64,000 bases of DNA from Thermanaerothrix sp034436175 (GCA_964427505.1 CAYRUO010000005.1:1-64000); one strand, 5' to 3'; numbered from the stretch's first letter, positions 16,369 through 25,103 are shown. Notes: generated by a model not told the origin, from the letters alone. Made by a program: numbers and translations.

Positions 16369-16786
16369 GACATATGTAATCAAAGGAAAACCCGAAACAC
16401 AATGGCTGCTGGTTGATGCCACAGACCAAAATTTAGGGCGTCTGGCGACTAAAATCGCGCATTATCTATTGGGAAAGCACAAACCCACCTACACCCCGGG
16501 AGTCCCGATGGGGGATTACGTGGTGGTCATCAATGCCAGCCGCATTCAGGTGCATGAATCCCGCCCTGAAACCAAGATTTACTACCGTCACTCGATGTAT
16601 CCCGGGGGTTTGAAGGCCATTTCCTTGCGGGATATGCTGCAGAAGCATCCTGATCGGGTGATCCGGCAGGCCGTGTGGGGGATGCTCCCGAAGAACAAAA
16701 TTGGGCGGCGTTTGATCAAGCGGCTCAAAATCTACGCGGGTCCGGAGCATCCGCACCAGGCACAGAATCCACAACCGGTAGCCTAA
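16352..16786 (+). CDS. rplM: 50S ribosomal protein L13
   Basis: L13 is one of the first proteins in large-subunit assembly. The product has WLLVDATDQNLGRLATKIAH, GDYVVVINASRIQVHESRPE and the signature MLPKNKIGRRLIKRLKIYAG. The start is uncertain: ATG at 16352 gives MRTVDKTYVIKG and overlaps truA; GTG at 16361, with GAGATGAGG before it, or GTG at 16346 are alternatives. Followed after 13 bases by rpsI, its usual partner. Confidence 0.94.
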   Translation: MRTVDKTYVIKGKPETQWLLVDATDQNLGRLATKIAHYLLGKHKPTYTPGVPMGDYVVVINASRIQVHESRPETKIYYRHSMYPGGLKAISLRDMLQKHPDRVIRQAVWGMLPKNKIGRRLIKRLKIYAGPEHPHQAQNPQPVA

Positions 16787-16799
16787 GAGGAGTTAGAGT

Positions 16800-17198
16800 A
16801 TGATGGCAGTGCAGTATTATGAAGGTGTTGGACGCCGCAAAGAAGCCACGGCGCGGGTGCGTGTGATGAGTGGCGCGGGGCGCTTTGTGGTCAATGAGAA
16901 GCCCTTAGAAACCTATTTTCCGCGCTTGGGCGATGTGGATTCGATCCTGCGCCCGCTCATGGCCGCCGGATATGACCGCAACAGTTTCGACATTACCGTC
17001 AAGGTGGTCGGCGGTGGCGTCACCGGACAGGCCGATGCGGTGCGGCTGGGCTTGGCGCGGGCGCTGGCTAAAATGAATCCCGAGTTGGTGCAGACCCTGC
17101 GCCGCGAAGGACTGCTCACGCGCGACCCGCGGGTGAAGGAACGCAAGAAACCCGGTCTCAAGCGTGCACGCAAGGCGCCAACCTACACCAAGCGTTAA
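16800..17198 (+). CDS. rpsI: 30S ribosomal protein S9
   Basis: S9 reaches the P-site with its basic C-terminal tail. The 132-residue product has YYEGVGRRKEATARVRVMSG near the start, GGGVTGQADAVRLGLARAL near residues 66-84 and the invariant end KKPGLKRARKAPTYTKR. AGAGGAG upstream is a strong ribosome binding site. It is the last gene of the ribosomal super-operon and is followed by an intrinsic terminator. Confidence 0.97.
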   Translation: MMAVQYYEGVGRRKEATARVRVMSGAGRFVVNEKPLETYFPRLGDVDSILRPLMAAGYDRNSFDITVKVVGGGVTGQADAVRLGLARALAKMNPELVQTLRREGLLTRDPRVKERKKPGLKRARKAPTYTKR

Positions 17199-17234
17199 AA
17201 AGCACACGAGACAGGTTTCTGGCCTGGTTATGGG

Positions 17235-17274
17235 GCCTGAGGGAGGGTATTTTATCCTCCCCTCAGGCTTTTTG
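17235..17274 (+). terminator. Intrinsic terminator after rpsI
   Basis: GCCTGAGG and GAGG pair with CCTC and CCCTCAGGC (12 pairs, one bulged base) around an AT-rich loop, directly followed by TTTTT. It stands 36 bases after the rpsI stop and closes the ribosomal super-operon. Confidence 0.9.
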
Positions 17275-17316
17275 CTAACAACAAGGTAAAGGTAAAGATT
17301 TTTGAGAGGTGAGCGT

Positions 17317-18804
17317 ATGACAGCCGCGGGCGGTGTGGTGTTGCTTGGACTAGGGCCAGGTGAGGCGCGCTTATTGACGCGCGAGGCTTGGGAATGGTTG
17401 ACGTCAATCACGGAACTCTATGTGCGCACCGAACAGCATCCCGTGGTGCAAGAACTACCGACCGGGGTGCAAGTGCATAGTTTCGATTGGCTCTACCGTC
17501 AGGGGCAATCGTTTGAGGCGGTCTACGCTGCGATTGTTGAAAACGTGATGGAATTAGCCCGCCGTCCGCAAGGGGTGACGTATGCCGTCCCTGGTCATCC
17601 CCTGGTGGCGGAAGCCACGGGTCCCGAGATTTTGCGCCGCGCTCAGGCTGAGGGGCTGCCCGTGCGCGTCATTGAGGGCCTCTCGTTCCTTGAGCCCACG
17701 TTTACCGCGCTGGGTTTGGATCCTTTTCCCCGCCTGGTGTTGTTGGATGCTCTTGAATTGGGTACTTGGCATGTGCCTTCCTTTCCGCCGGATATGCCGG
17801 TACTGATCGCTCAGATTTATGACCGCATGAGCGCTTCTGAGGTCAAACTGACCCTGAATGCGTTCTATCCGGATGAGCATCCGGTTATTTTGGTGCATGC
17901 GGCAGGCACGGCACGACAAAAGGTTGAGCACCTTCATCTCTATGAGATTGATCGCAGTCCGAATTTGGGGCTGATGAGTGCGTTGTATGTGCCTCCCTTG
18001 GGAGAGGCCACCTCGATGGAAGCCTTCCTGGAAATTGTGGCGCATTTGCGAGCCCCGGATGGTTGTCCTTGGGACCGCCAACAGACCCATCAATCTCTAC
18101 GCAGTCACCTTTTAGAAGAGGCTTATGAGGTACTGGCGGCGATTGATGCTGAGGATCCGCAGGCTTTGCAAGAAGAACTAGGGGATCTGTTGCTCCAGGT
18201 GGCTTTGCACGCCCAGATTGCCAGCGAGGAAGGGGAGTTTAATTTTACGGATGTCGTGCGCGGCATTCATCAGAAGATTGTGCGCCGCCATCCCCACGTG
18301 TTTGGGGCGCTAAAAGTGGAGGGCGTGGAGGGCGTACTGCGCAATTGGGAACGCCTCAAGCAGGCCGAACGCGAAGCCAACGGACAGGAAGAACGCAGTC
18401 TGTTGGCCGGTGTGCCTTTAGCGCTTCCTGCCTTAACTCAAGCGCAGGAATTGCAAGACCGTGCGGCGCGCGTCGGATTTGACTGGCCGCAGATTGAACC
18501 GGTTTGGGCCAAGGTGCATGAAGAACTTGACGAAGTGCGCTCAGCGCCGGATGAGACCGCGCGGGAGAAAGAGTTGGGAGATCTGCTCTTTGCTGTGGTC
18601 AATTTGGCGCGGTGGTACAAGGTGGATGCCGAAAGTGCGTTGCGGGCTACCAACCAGCGCTTTCGCCAGCGCTTTGCCTATATTGAACAGCGTGCTCGTG
18701 AACTGGGGCGTTCGCTCAGTGAGATGACCCTGGCCGAGATGGATGCCTTCTGGGAAGAGGCGAAAGACAATGAGGCCGGAACGGCGTCAAAGTCGTCATC
18801 CTAG
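17317..18804 (+). CDS. yabN: YabN-type fusion: tetrapyrrole methylase-like domain plus MazG nucleotide pyrophosphohydrolase
   Basis: The 495-residue product has an N-terminal SAM-dependent tetrapyrrole methylase-like domain (GGVVLLGLGPGEARLLTREA; YAVPGHPLVAEATGP near residues 88-102) and a C-terminal MazG region from about residue 225 (MEAFLEIVAHLRAPDGCPWD). MazG metal ligands are visible twice: EEAYEVLAA with EELGDLL, and EELDEV with KELGDLL. MazG enzymes hydrolyse NTPs to NMP and pyrophosphate and are thought to clean the nucleotide pool; the role of the methylase half in YabN proteins is unknown. ATG at 17317 follows AGAGGTGAG. The 3-prime end overlaps the convergent lipoprotein gene by the four bases CTAG. 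Confidence 0.9.
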   Translation: MTAAGGVVLLGLGPGEARLLTREAWEWLTSITELYVRTEQHPVVQELPTGVQVHSFDWLYRQGQSFEAVYAAIVENVMELARRPQGVTYAVPGHPLVAEATGPEILRRAQAEGLPVRVIEGLSFLEPTFTALGLDPFPRLVLLDALELGTWHVPSFPPDMPVLIAQIYDRMSASEVKLTLNAFYPDEHPVILVHAAGTARQKVEHLHLYEIDRSPNLGLMSALYVPPLGEATSMEAFLEIVAHLRAPDGCPWDRQQTHQSLRSHLLEEAYEVLAAIDAEDPQALQEELGDLLLQVALHAQIASEEGEFNFTDVVRGIHQKIVRRHPHVFGALKVEGVEGVLRNWERLKQAEREANGQEERSLLAGVPLALPALTQAQELQDRAARVGFDWPQIEPVWAKVHEELDEVRSAPDETAREKELGDLLFAVVNLARWYKVDAESALRATNQRFRQRFAYIEQRARELGRSLSEMTLAEMDAFWEEAKDNEAGTASKSSS

Positions 18805-19238
18805 CGTTTGCGTAGTTCAGGGGAATCGAACCACAACCCGCTGACGAGATGCGGTTCGGCTTTGGTCAGCACCAGGCGCATGGTGACGGCATCGTCTTTC
18901 TCAAAGCGCAGGCGGTAGACGACGATGTAATAATTACCGCTTTCGAGGACGGAACTCACCTCACGGGATTTGAAAGCCCCTAAGCGCGATTCAAGCGTCT
19001 GGCGCAGATCGGCAAAGGCTTTTTCATCCAGCCCTTTGCGCATGGCCTCATCGAAGTTGGTGGCAAAAGCAGTGTAGTCCCCCGCAAACAAACCATCCAG
19101 CAAGGTGGTTGCCATGGGCTCGGCGTAGGCCAGAACAGCGTCTTTTTCACTGTCTTCCAGCGTGCGGGTACCGCCGGTACAGGCACTCAGAACAACTCCA
19201 ATCCCCAAGAGAACGATCAACCATTTTGAGATCTTCAT
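18801..19238 (-). CDS. Small putative lipoprotein, DUF3887-like
   Basis: The 145-residue product begins MKISKWLIVLLGIGVVLSAC, a lipoprotein signal peptide with lipobox LSAC, so it is probably anchored to the outer face of the cytoplasmic membrane. The mature part (YAEPMATTLLDGLFAGDYTA; ESRLGAFKSREVSSV; YYIVVYRLRFEKDDAVTMRL) resembles small DUF3887-type secreted domains with a cystatin/NTF2-like look; function unknown. ATG at 19238 follows GGGAGGG. It lies alone between yabN and the tRNA gene and its stop shares CTAG with the yabN stop. Confidence 0.75.
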   Translation of the reverse strand: MKISKWLIVLLGIGVVLSACTGGTRTLEDSEKDAVLAYAEPMATTLLDGLFAGDYTAFATNFDEAMRKGLDEKAFADLRQTLESRLGAFKSREVSSVLESGNYYIVVYRLRFEKDDAVTMRLVLTKAEPHLVSGLWFDSPELRKR

Positions 19239-19279
19239 GATTGCCCTCCCGCGAGCATCATACCACAAGGGGTAGGGTT

Positions 19280-19308
19280 AAATCAAGACGCCCTTCCGGG
19301 GAAGGGCG
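19280..19308 (-). terminator. Probable terminator after tRNA-Phe
   Basis: On the minus strand CGCCCTTC and GAAGGGCG form an eight-pair stem with loop CCCG (plus coordinates 19289-19308), followed by TCTTGATTT. The T-run is imperfect. It is six bases from the 3-prime end of the tRNA and upstream of the lipoprotein gene, so it could end the tRNA transcript. Confidence 0.55.
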
Positions 19309-19313
19309 CCGTG

Positions 19314-19386
19314 TGCCGAGAGCCAGAATCGAACTGGCGACACCGCAGTTTTCAGCCGCGTGCTCTACCAACTGAGCTATCTCGGC
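19314..19386 (-). tRNA. tRNA-Phe (anticodon GAA)
   Basis: The minus strand folds into a 73-base cloverleaf: acceptor stem GCCGAGA/TCTCGGC, D-arm GCTC-AGTTGGTA-GAGC, anticodon arm CGCGG-CTGAAAA-CTGCG (anticodon GAA), and T-arm with the loop TTCGATT in GCCAG-TTCGATT-CTGGC. The discriminator base is A and CCA is not encoded (ACAC follows). A near-consensus promoter lies just upstream and a probable terminator just downstream, so it is an independent unit. Confidence 0.95.
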
Positions 19387-19396
19387 GACGCTTAAG

Positions 19397-19425
19397 ATTT
19401 TAACGGCAGGTGGGGGGATTGTCAA
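19397..19425 (-). promoter_or_regulatory. Sigma-70 promoter of tRNA-Phe
   Basis: Reading the minus strand: TTGACA (19420-19425, perfect), 17-base spacer, TAAAAT (19397-19402, 5 of 6). The start would be about four to five bases before the tRNA 5-prime end. This is the best housekeeping promoter in the window and supports reading similar hexamers elsewhere. Confidence 0.85.
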
Positions 19426-19544
19426 GCAATGCGCGCTATTTTAAAGCCCAATGAAGGATGAAACGAGAAACTCATCCCTTTTTTATTGCCTTTTTATTCT
19501 TATTTTATGTGCCTCTTCTACGGCCTTCCGTAAATTGATACAGA

Positions 19545-19612
19545 GCGCACTGGCATGAGTGCGCCTGCTGGGTGGCAAACCCGGTTTGGAACGCGGGTTT
19601 GCAGGGCAGGTT
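19545..19612 (+). promoter_or_regulatory. Structured leader upstream of the first chemoreceptor
   Basis: Two strong hairpins lie in the 285-base gap before the chemoreceptor: GCGCACT/AGTGCGC (19545-19551 with 19558-19564, loop GGCATG) and GCAAACCCG/CGGGTTTGC (19575-19583 with 19594-19602), the latter flanked by CCTG/CAGG that could close an outer helix (19564-19567 with 19607-19610). Upstream, GGATGA/TCATCC (19456-19461 with 19472-19477) is followed by a T-run (from 19479). This may be a cis-acting RNA or simply an mRNA 5-prime structure; I see no clear promoter and no sigma-28 motif. The known c-di-GMP-I riboswitch core is not present. Confidence 0.35.
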
Positions 19613-19671
19613 TCACACGTGCGGCAGAAGGTGTGCTCTCAAGATCTAAACCTGACCTGCGAGGATGACCG

Positions 19672-21768
19672 ATGAATCTGCTTAACCGTTTGCGCCTTTT
19701 GGTCAAGTTGAGCCTAGCGTTTGGGATTGTGGTGCTGTTGACCTTGATCTTGGCGATCGTGTCCTATTGGGGGATTGCCAATGCCCATACACAAACAGAG
19801 ACCCTTTTCTCGCAGAACCTGACCCCGGCTATCGAAGTTGGGCGGGCACGCACCATGCTGTATCAGATTCGAGGGCATCTGTTCAATATCTTCCTGCTAC
19901 CGGATGAGATGCTCAAACTCGAATCGCAGATTAATCAAAACATTGCCGGAATTACGGCGATTATTCGCGATTTGCGCGCGCTTAACCTGCCGGGGGCGGA
20001 GGCAGCGCTGGCGACATTTGAAACGGCGTGGCAGGATTATGTTACGAAACTTGACGATACCATTCAGCAGATTCATGCCGGTAACCGCAGTGCGGCGGTG
20101 GCGCGGGCCACAGTCGGCGATTTAGCCATGGCGCGCCAGACCGCCGATGCGGCGATGGAGGGATTATTGACGGTAGTGCAGCGCGCTGCCGAGGAAGCCC
20201 ATGCCCAAAGCCAGCGCACTTTTGATCGTGTGCGTTGGACGTTGATGTTAATTGCTATTGTAGCGGTGGCGCTTTCCGGTGCGCTGGCTTTCCTGATCAC
20301 GCGCAACCTGAATCAGCCGATTCAGGTCATGGTAGGGGCGCTCTCCAATTTGTCTCAGGGTGATCTGAATCGTCATATTCCAATTGCGATCAAGCAGTCC
20401 ATTGCCCAGCGCGGTGATGAAATCGGGGCGTTAGGCCAAGCCTTGAAAGCCGCCGAGGACTACATTGTAGCGATGGCGGAACTGGCGGATCGGATCGCGG
20501 CAGGGGATCTGAGTCTTACGATCACCCCGCGCAGTCCTCAGGATGAATTGGGTAATGCATATGTGCGTATGGTGGAGGGCTTACGCCGCCAAGTACAGCA
20601 AATTATGCAAGCAGTGGGACAGTTGAATGCAATTGCTCAGGATCTGCGGAACGCGGCCTTCCAAAGTGGTGAGGCCAGCCAACAAATGGCCCAGACGCTC
20701 CAGCAAGTGGCGCGAGGTATTGCCGAGCAGTCTGAAAGCGTTAACCGTACTGCGGCCTCGGTCAATGAAGTCGCCCGTGCCATTGAGGGCATTGCCCGCG
20801 GGGCGCAGGAACAGTCCCAGGCGGTGGCCAGCGCTTCAAGTTTGACTGCCCTGATCAGCGGGGACGTGGCGCAGATGGCGGAAAGTGTGCAAACGGTGTT
20901 CCGTGATGCGACCGGCGCGGCGCAACTGGCTCAGCAAGGGGTACAGGCCGTGCAGCAAACCATTGAGGGCATTGAAAACATCCGCAACCGTTTTGGCTTC
21001 TCGGCGCAGCGGGTGGAGGAAATGGGGGTGCGTTCACGTGAAATTGGGACAATTCTGGAGACGATCCAGGACATTGCTTCGCAGACCAACTTGCTGGCGC
21101 TTAATGCGGCCATTGAGGCGGCGCGAGCCGGCGAGCACGGCAAGGGCTTTGCCGTGGTGGCCGATGAAGTGCGCAAACTGGCCGAGCGTGCCGCTGCGGC
21201 CACGAAGGAAATCGCGCAGTTGGTGCGCGGCATTCAGCAGACGGTGGATGAAGCGGTGAAGGCGATGCGGGCCGGTAACGAGGACGTGCAGCGCGGCGTG
21301 GAGTTGGCAAACCAGGCCGGACAGGCACTGGCGTTTATCCATGAGGTTAGCGAGGCGGTGAAGCAGCAGGCGGAATTGACGGCCAACGCGGCGGTGCGAG
21401 TGCGGGATGCCGTGGATCAACTCGTCAGCGCGGTAGACAGCGTGTCCGCGGTGGTCGAGGAAAATACCGCCTCAACGGAAGAGATGACGGCCAGTGTAGG
21501 TGAGGTCAACCAGGCCATTGAAACCATTGCCAGCGTCTCGGAGGAGAACAGCGCTGCAATTGAAGAGGTCAGTGCTTCTGCCGAAGAGGTCAGTGCCCAA
21601 GTTGCTGAAGTGGCGAATGCTGTGGATGGATTGGCCGAAATGGCGCATTCCCTGGAAGCCTTGGTGGCGCACTTCAGGTTGGATCAAAGCGAAACATCAA
21701 CAGCGGTAAAGGAGCCTGCCGCGGCACACTTAGTTCAAACGCTAGAACCCGTTAACCCCGGTTCTTAA
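19672..21768 (+). CDS. Methyl-accepting chemotaxis protein, four-helix-bundle type sensor
   Basis: Transmembrane chemoreceptor of 698 residues. A first membrane segment lies at about residues 12-34, a helical extracytoplasmic region of roughly 160 residues (four-helix-bundle-like, no Cache pattern) follows, a second membrane segment lies near residues 187-209, then a HAMP region (LNQPIQVMVGALSNLSQGDL), and the coiled-coil signalling domain with the tip QTNLLALNAAIEAARAGEHG and KGFAVVADEVRKLAERAAAA near residues 469-508. It signals to CheA via CheW; cheW follows after 24 bases. The ligand cannot be told from sequence. cheA is not in the window. Confidence 0.93.
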   Translation: MNLLNRLRLLVKLSLAFGIVVLLTLILAIVSYWGIANAHTQTETLFSQNLTPAIEVGRARTMLYQIRGHLFNIFLLPDEMLKLESQINQNIAGITAIIRDLRALNLPGAEAALATFETAWQDYVTKLDDTIQQIHAGNRSAAVARATVGDLAMARQTADAAMEGLLTVVQRAAEEAHAQSQRTFDRVRWTLMLIAIVAVALSGALAFLITRNLNQPIQVMVGALSNLSQGDLNRHIPIAIKQSIAQRGDEIGALGQALKAAEDYIVAMAELADRIAAGDLSLTITPRSPQDELGNAYVRMVEGLRRQVQQIMQAVGQLNAIAQDLRNAAFQSGEASQQMAQTLQQVARGIAEQSESVNRTAASVNEVARAIEGIARGAQEQSQAVASASSLTALISGDVAQMAESVQTVFRDATGAAQLAQQGVQAVQQTIEGIENIRNRFGFSAQRVEEMGVRSREIGTILETIQDIASQTNLLALNAAIEAARAGEHGKGFAVVADEVRKLAERAAAATKEIAQLVRGIQQTVDEAVKAMRAGNEDVQRGVELANQAGQALAFIHEVSEAVKQQAELTANAAVRVRDAVDQLVSAVDSVSAVVEENTASTEEMTASVGEVNQAIETIASVSEENSAAIEEVSASAEEVSAQVAEVANAVDGLAEMAHSLEALVAHFRLDQSETSTAVKEPAAAHLVQTLEPVNPGS

Positions 21769-21792
21769 TTTCCCTTCAGGAGAGAAAAGTGC

Positions 21793-22257
21793 ATGGAAAA
21801 ACAATTTGTTGTCTTTCAAGTCGCCGGTGAGCAGTATGGGGTCACCATTGATCGGGTGGAAAGCATCGTCAAGATGCAGCCGATCACGCTGGTGCCCCAA
21901 GCCCCCGAATTCCTAGAGGGCATCACCAACCTGCGTGGGATGGTATTGCCGGTGCTGTCGCTGCGCAAGCGATTTGGGCTGCCCCCCAGGGAAGCCGATC
22001 GCGAGACCCGCATTGTGGTGGTCATGAATGACGGGCATCCCATTGGCATCATCGTGGATAGTGTGTTGGAGGTGCTGCGCCTTCCCGAGGAGTCCATTGA
22101 GCCTCCACCACCGATGGTAACGAATGAGCGCACCCGCTTCATTACCGGGATCGCTAAAGTAGGGGAGCGGTTGATCATCTTGCTCGACCTGGCGCGGGTG
22201 CTTTCGGTGGAAGAAGAAGCGCAACTCGCTACCTTGCGAGAAGTCGTTTCGGCTTGA
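21793..22257 (+). CDS. cheW: Chemotaxis coupling protein CheW
   Basis: CheW bridges chemoreceptors and the kinase CheA. The 154-residue product is one CheW domain: KQFVVFQVAGEQYGVTIDRV at the start, PQAPEFLEGITNLRGMVLPV near residues 35-54, DLARVL near residues 136-141. CAGGAGAG precedes the ATG. It lies between two chemoreceptor genes in one transcription unit (gaps of 24 and 46 bases), so it probably serves both. Confidence 0.95.
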   Translation: MEKQFVVFQVAGEQYGVTIDRVESIVKMQPITLVPQAPEFLEGITNLRGMVLPVLSLRKRFGLPPREADRETRIVVVMNDGHPIGIIVDSVLEVLRLPEESIEPPPPMVTNERTRFITGIAKVGERLIILLDLARVLSVEEEAQLATLREVVSA

Positions 22258-22303
22258 TAACAGAGGAAAAAGACACAACTTTCAATCAGGGAGAGATCAA
22301 ACC

Positions 22304-25015
22304 ATGCAGAAGGTGTTGGGAATTTTTCGAGTTAGTCGGTCTTCGCAGGGCCAGGATAAGCAAGGCTCTATTCGCACCCAGGTGCTGTTCTATTCGTTGA
22401 CCTTGGCATTGGTGCCGCTTTTGGTGCTATTTGTGTTAAGTTACTTTCAGGCGCAATCCACCTTGCGGCAGAGCGCCCGGGATACATTAAGTGATCTTGC
22501 CGATATTGCCAGTACCCAGGTGAGGCAGTGGTTGGATGCTCGGCAAGCCGAAGTAGAAGTCATGGCCAATTCGGCTGAAGTCGTGTCCATGGAGCCAACA
22601 CGGGTGATGCGGGCGTTAACGTTCTACAAAGAGAAGTGGGGAGATTATTTTGAGACCCTGGTGGTGATTCAACCCGATGGGTATGCCCTGGCTTCAACCG
22701 ACGGTCAACGCAACAATATGAGCGACCGCGAGTATTTTAAGCAGGCCATGGCTGGCAAGACGGTGATCTCGGATCCCGTCATATCGAAAGGCAGTTTGCA
22801 TGTTGTGGTGGTGTTTGCGGCACCTATCCGCTCGATGGGGCAAGTGGTCGGTGTGATGGCTGGGGTGGTTCCTACCACTGCAATGGAGGAGGTGTTTGCC
22901 AAGGCTCAGTTGGGAAGGACCGGTGATGCTTATTTGATTGATCAGCGGGGGGTGTTGATCACGCCATCGCGGTTTGAGGAACAACTAAAAGCCGAGAATC
23001 GGATAAAGGAGCGCAGTGCATTGGAACTGCGCATTGATACCGAGGCGTCACGCGCCGTGCTTTCGGGGCAGGAGGGTGTAGGGGAATATCAAGGCTATCG
23101 CTTCAAACCGGTTGTGGGGGCGTATCGCTACCTGCCGGGGGTTAATTGGGGGCTAATTGTTGAACAGGATGCCAGCGAGGCACTAGCCGCCGCTAACGGA
23201 TTGGCGCGGATTTTGATCTTCGGGGCGATTGTTATGGCCGGGTTAGCCGGCCTGGCGGCTTTTGCGTTTGCCAATCAGATCGCCCGACCGATTAAAGTGG
23301 TCTCAGAGGCTTTGTCCTCACTCTCGCAGGGAGAACTGGCAGAGCATATTGATATCAGTCAGCGTCAGTTGGTCTTGAAGCGCCGCGACGAAATCGGCCA
23401 AATGGGCCACCGTCTTAACGACTTGGTGGACTACTTCACCACCATGTCGTCCACGGCGGAAGCGATAGCCGCCGGCGACTTGACCGTCAATGTCACCCCA
23501 CGCTCTGAGAAAGATCTCTTGGGGAACGCCTTCGCACGGATGCTCAACGGTTTGCGCCAGATTGTGCAGGGGGTGGCACAAAACGCTCAAGCACTGGAAG
23601 CCGCGGCAACCGAGTTAGCCGAGGCGGCTAACCAGGCCGGGCAGGTGACCGGACAAATCGCGACCACGATTCAGCAGGTGGCCAAGGGCGCCTCTCAACA
23701 ATCTGAAGCCGCCAGTCGCACCGCCGCCTCGGTAGAGCAGATGACCCGTGCCATCCAGGGGGTTGCCAAGGGGGCGCAGGAGCAGGCGGTGGCCGTCAAT
23801 AAGATGTCGGCGCTGATCAACCAACTCTCGGCAGCGATCCAGCAAGTGCAAACGGGGGCGCAATCTTCGGCGGAAGTGGCACATGCAGCGGTTGCTACTG
23901 CCGGGCAAGGCTCGCAAACGGTGGAGTCCACGCTCAAAGGCATGGCAGCAATCCGGGAGAAGGTGGCTCTTTCGGCCGAGAAGGTGCAGGCGATGGGGCA
24001 GCGTTCGGCCCAAATTGGAGCCATTGTCGAGACGATTCAGGACATTGCCGCCCAGACCAACTTGCTGGCACTCAATGCGGCCATTGAGGCGGCGCGAGCC
24101 GGCGAACACGGCAAGGGTTTTGCCGTAGTGGCCGATGAAGTGCGCAAACTGGCCGAACGTTCGGCAGCGGCTACCCGCGAGATCGGCGGGCTGATCCGCG
24201 AGATCCGCCAAGCCGTGGAAGAAGCAGTGCTGGCAATGCAGGAGAGCGCCAGTGAGGTGGAGAAGGATGTGCAGCAGGCCAACCTGGCCGGGGTGGCATT
24301 GACGGATATTTTGAACGGGATCAAAGCGATGCAAGAGAAGGCCGAGCAAAGTGTGATAGCCGCGCGCCACATGGCAGGTCTGGCCGAATCGCTGGTGGCG
24401 GCGGCGGATGAGGTCTCGGCAATTGCCGAAGAAAATACGGCGGCCACCGAAGAGATGAGCGCCGGCTCGCAGGAGATCGCCCAAGCCGTGGAATCCATCG
24501 CCAGTGTAAGCGAGGAAAACAGCGCGGCGGTAGAAGAAGTCTCGGCCTCGGCGGAAGAAATGTCGGCCCAGGTGGAGGAAGTGGCGGCTTCGGCTCAAAT
24601 GTTAAACCAGGTGGCTCAAGAACTGCGCGAAAGAATATTTATCTTCAAGTTATCGAATGATCGCTATCAACTCGTTGAGGAAATCGAGACCTACAAGAAG
24701 GCCCATCGAAAATGGGTGGATAAAATCGAGGAAATGTTATTGAGAGGTGGAAAACCCATCTCATCTGAAGAAATTCCAGACCATACCGAATGCTCCCTTG
24801 GTAAATGGTATTATGGGATTGGCAAGCATGATTACGGTCATATACAGGAATTTCAGGCAATTGAGTCTCATCATGTCCGTTTCCACCAATTGCTCAGCAA
24901 CATAGTCAGACAAGGGATGAATAATGGTAATGCTAAGATTTGGCTTGATGACCTAAAGCGCACATCACAATACGTCATTCAAGCATTAGATAACCTTAAG
25001 CGCGTAGTAAATTAA
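22304..25015 (+). CDS. Methyl-accepting chemotaxis protein with double-Cache sensor and C-terminal CZB zinc-binding domain
   Basis: The 903-residue receptor has a first membrane segment near residues 31-51, a dCache-type periplasmic/extracellular domain (LVVIQPDGYALASTDGQRNN; DREYFKQAMAGKTVISDPVI; GRTGDAYLIDQRGVLITPS), a second segment near residues 304-326, HAMP, and the signalling tip QTNLLALNAAIEAARAGEHG near residues 585-604. After residue about 780 a CZB domain follows, with the candidate zinc ligands in KKAHRKW, TECSLGKWYY and ESHHVRFH. CZB domains in other chemoreceptors sense zinc and the oxidant HOCl. By hand count the tail (24661-24960) has 42 percent GC, versus 61 percent in the 300 bases 24241-24540, which suggests the domain was gained separately. 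Confidence 0.92.
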   Translation: MQKVLGIFRVSRSSQGQDKQGSIRTQVLFYSLTLALVPLLVLFVLSYFQAQSTLRQSARDTLSDLADIASTQVRQWLDARQAEVEVMANSAEVVSMEPTRVMRALTFYKEKWGDYFETLVVIQPDGYALASTDGQRNNMSDREYFKQAMAGKTVISDPVISKGSLHVVVVFAAPIRSMGQVVGVMAGVVPTTAMEEVFAKAQLGRTGDAYLIDQRGVLITPSRFEEQLKAENRIKERSALELRIDTEASRAVLSGQEGVGEYQGYRFKPVVGAYRYLPGVNWGLIVEQDASEALAAANGLARILIFGAIVMAGLAGLAAFAFANQIARPIKVVSEALSSLSQGELAEHIDISQRQLVLKRRDEIGQMGHRLNDLVDYFTTMSSTAEAIAAGDLTVNVTPRSEKDLLGNAFARMLNGLRQIVQGVAQNAQALEAAATELAEAANQAGQVTGQIATTIQQVAKGASQQSEAASRTAASVEQMTRAIQGVAKGAQEQAVAVNKMSALINQLSAAIQQVQTGAQSSAEVAHAAVATAGQGSQTVESTLKGMAAIREKVALSAEKVQAMGQRSAQIGAIVETIQDIAAQTNLLALNAAIEAARAGEHGKGFAVVADEVRKLAERSAAATREIGGLIREIRQAVEEAVLAMQESASEVEKDVQQANLAGVALTDILNGIKAMQEKAEQSVIAARHMAGLAESLVAAADEVSAIAEENTAATEEMSAGSQEIAQAVESIASVSEENSAAVEEVSASAEEMSAQVEEVAASAQMLNQVAQELRERIFIFKLSNDRYQLVEEIETYKKAHRKWVDKIEEMLLRGGKPISSEEIPDHTECSLGKWYYGIGKHDYGHIQEFQAIESHHVRFHQLLSNIVRQGMNNGNAKIWLDDLKRTSQYVIQALDNLKRVVN

Positions 25016-25033
25016 GTGGGGTCAAATAGTAGC

Positions 25034-25070
25034 GGAGAGCCGTCTTGGATAGGACGGCTCTCCTTGTTTT
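25034..25070 (+). terminator. Intrinsic terminator after the chemoreceptor operon
   Basis: A perfect 11-pair stem GGAGAGCCGTC/GACGGCTCTCC (25034-25044 with 25053-25063) with an eight-base loop is followed by TTGTTTT. It ends the mcp-cheW-mcp unit 18 bases after the stop codon and separates it from the flagellin gene. Confidence 0.92.
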
Positions 25071-25103
25071 CAATTTATTTACGTCCTTTTTATGTCCAAG
25101 CCC

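Noticed and set aside
19571..19612. Resemblance to a c-di-GMP-I (GEMM) riboswitch upstream of the chemoreceptor, from GGCAAACC
   Set aside because: The second conserved core (GGGACGCAAAGCC) and the GNRA tetraloop are missing; the stem is better explained as a simple GCAAACCCG/CGGGTTTGC hairpin.
23615..24598. Long open frame (327 codons) on the minus strand inside the second chemoreceptor
   Set aside because: It is antisense to the well-conserved signalling domain and His/Arg/Gly-rich, as expected for the complement of a coiled-coil gene of this GC; no independent similarity.
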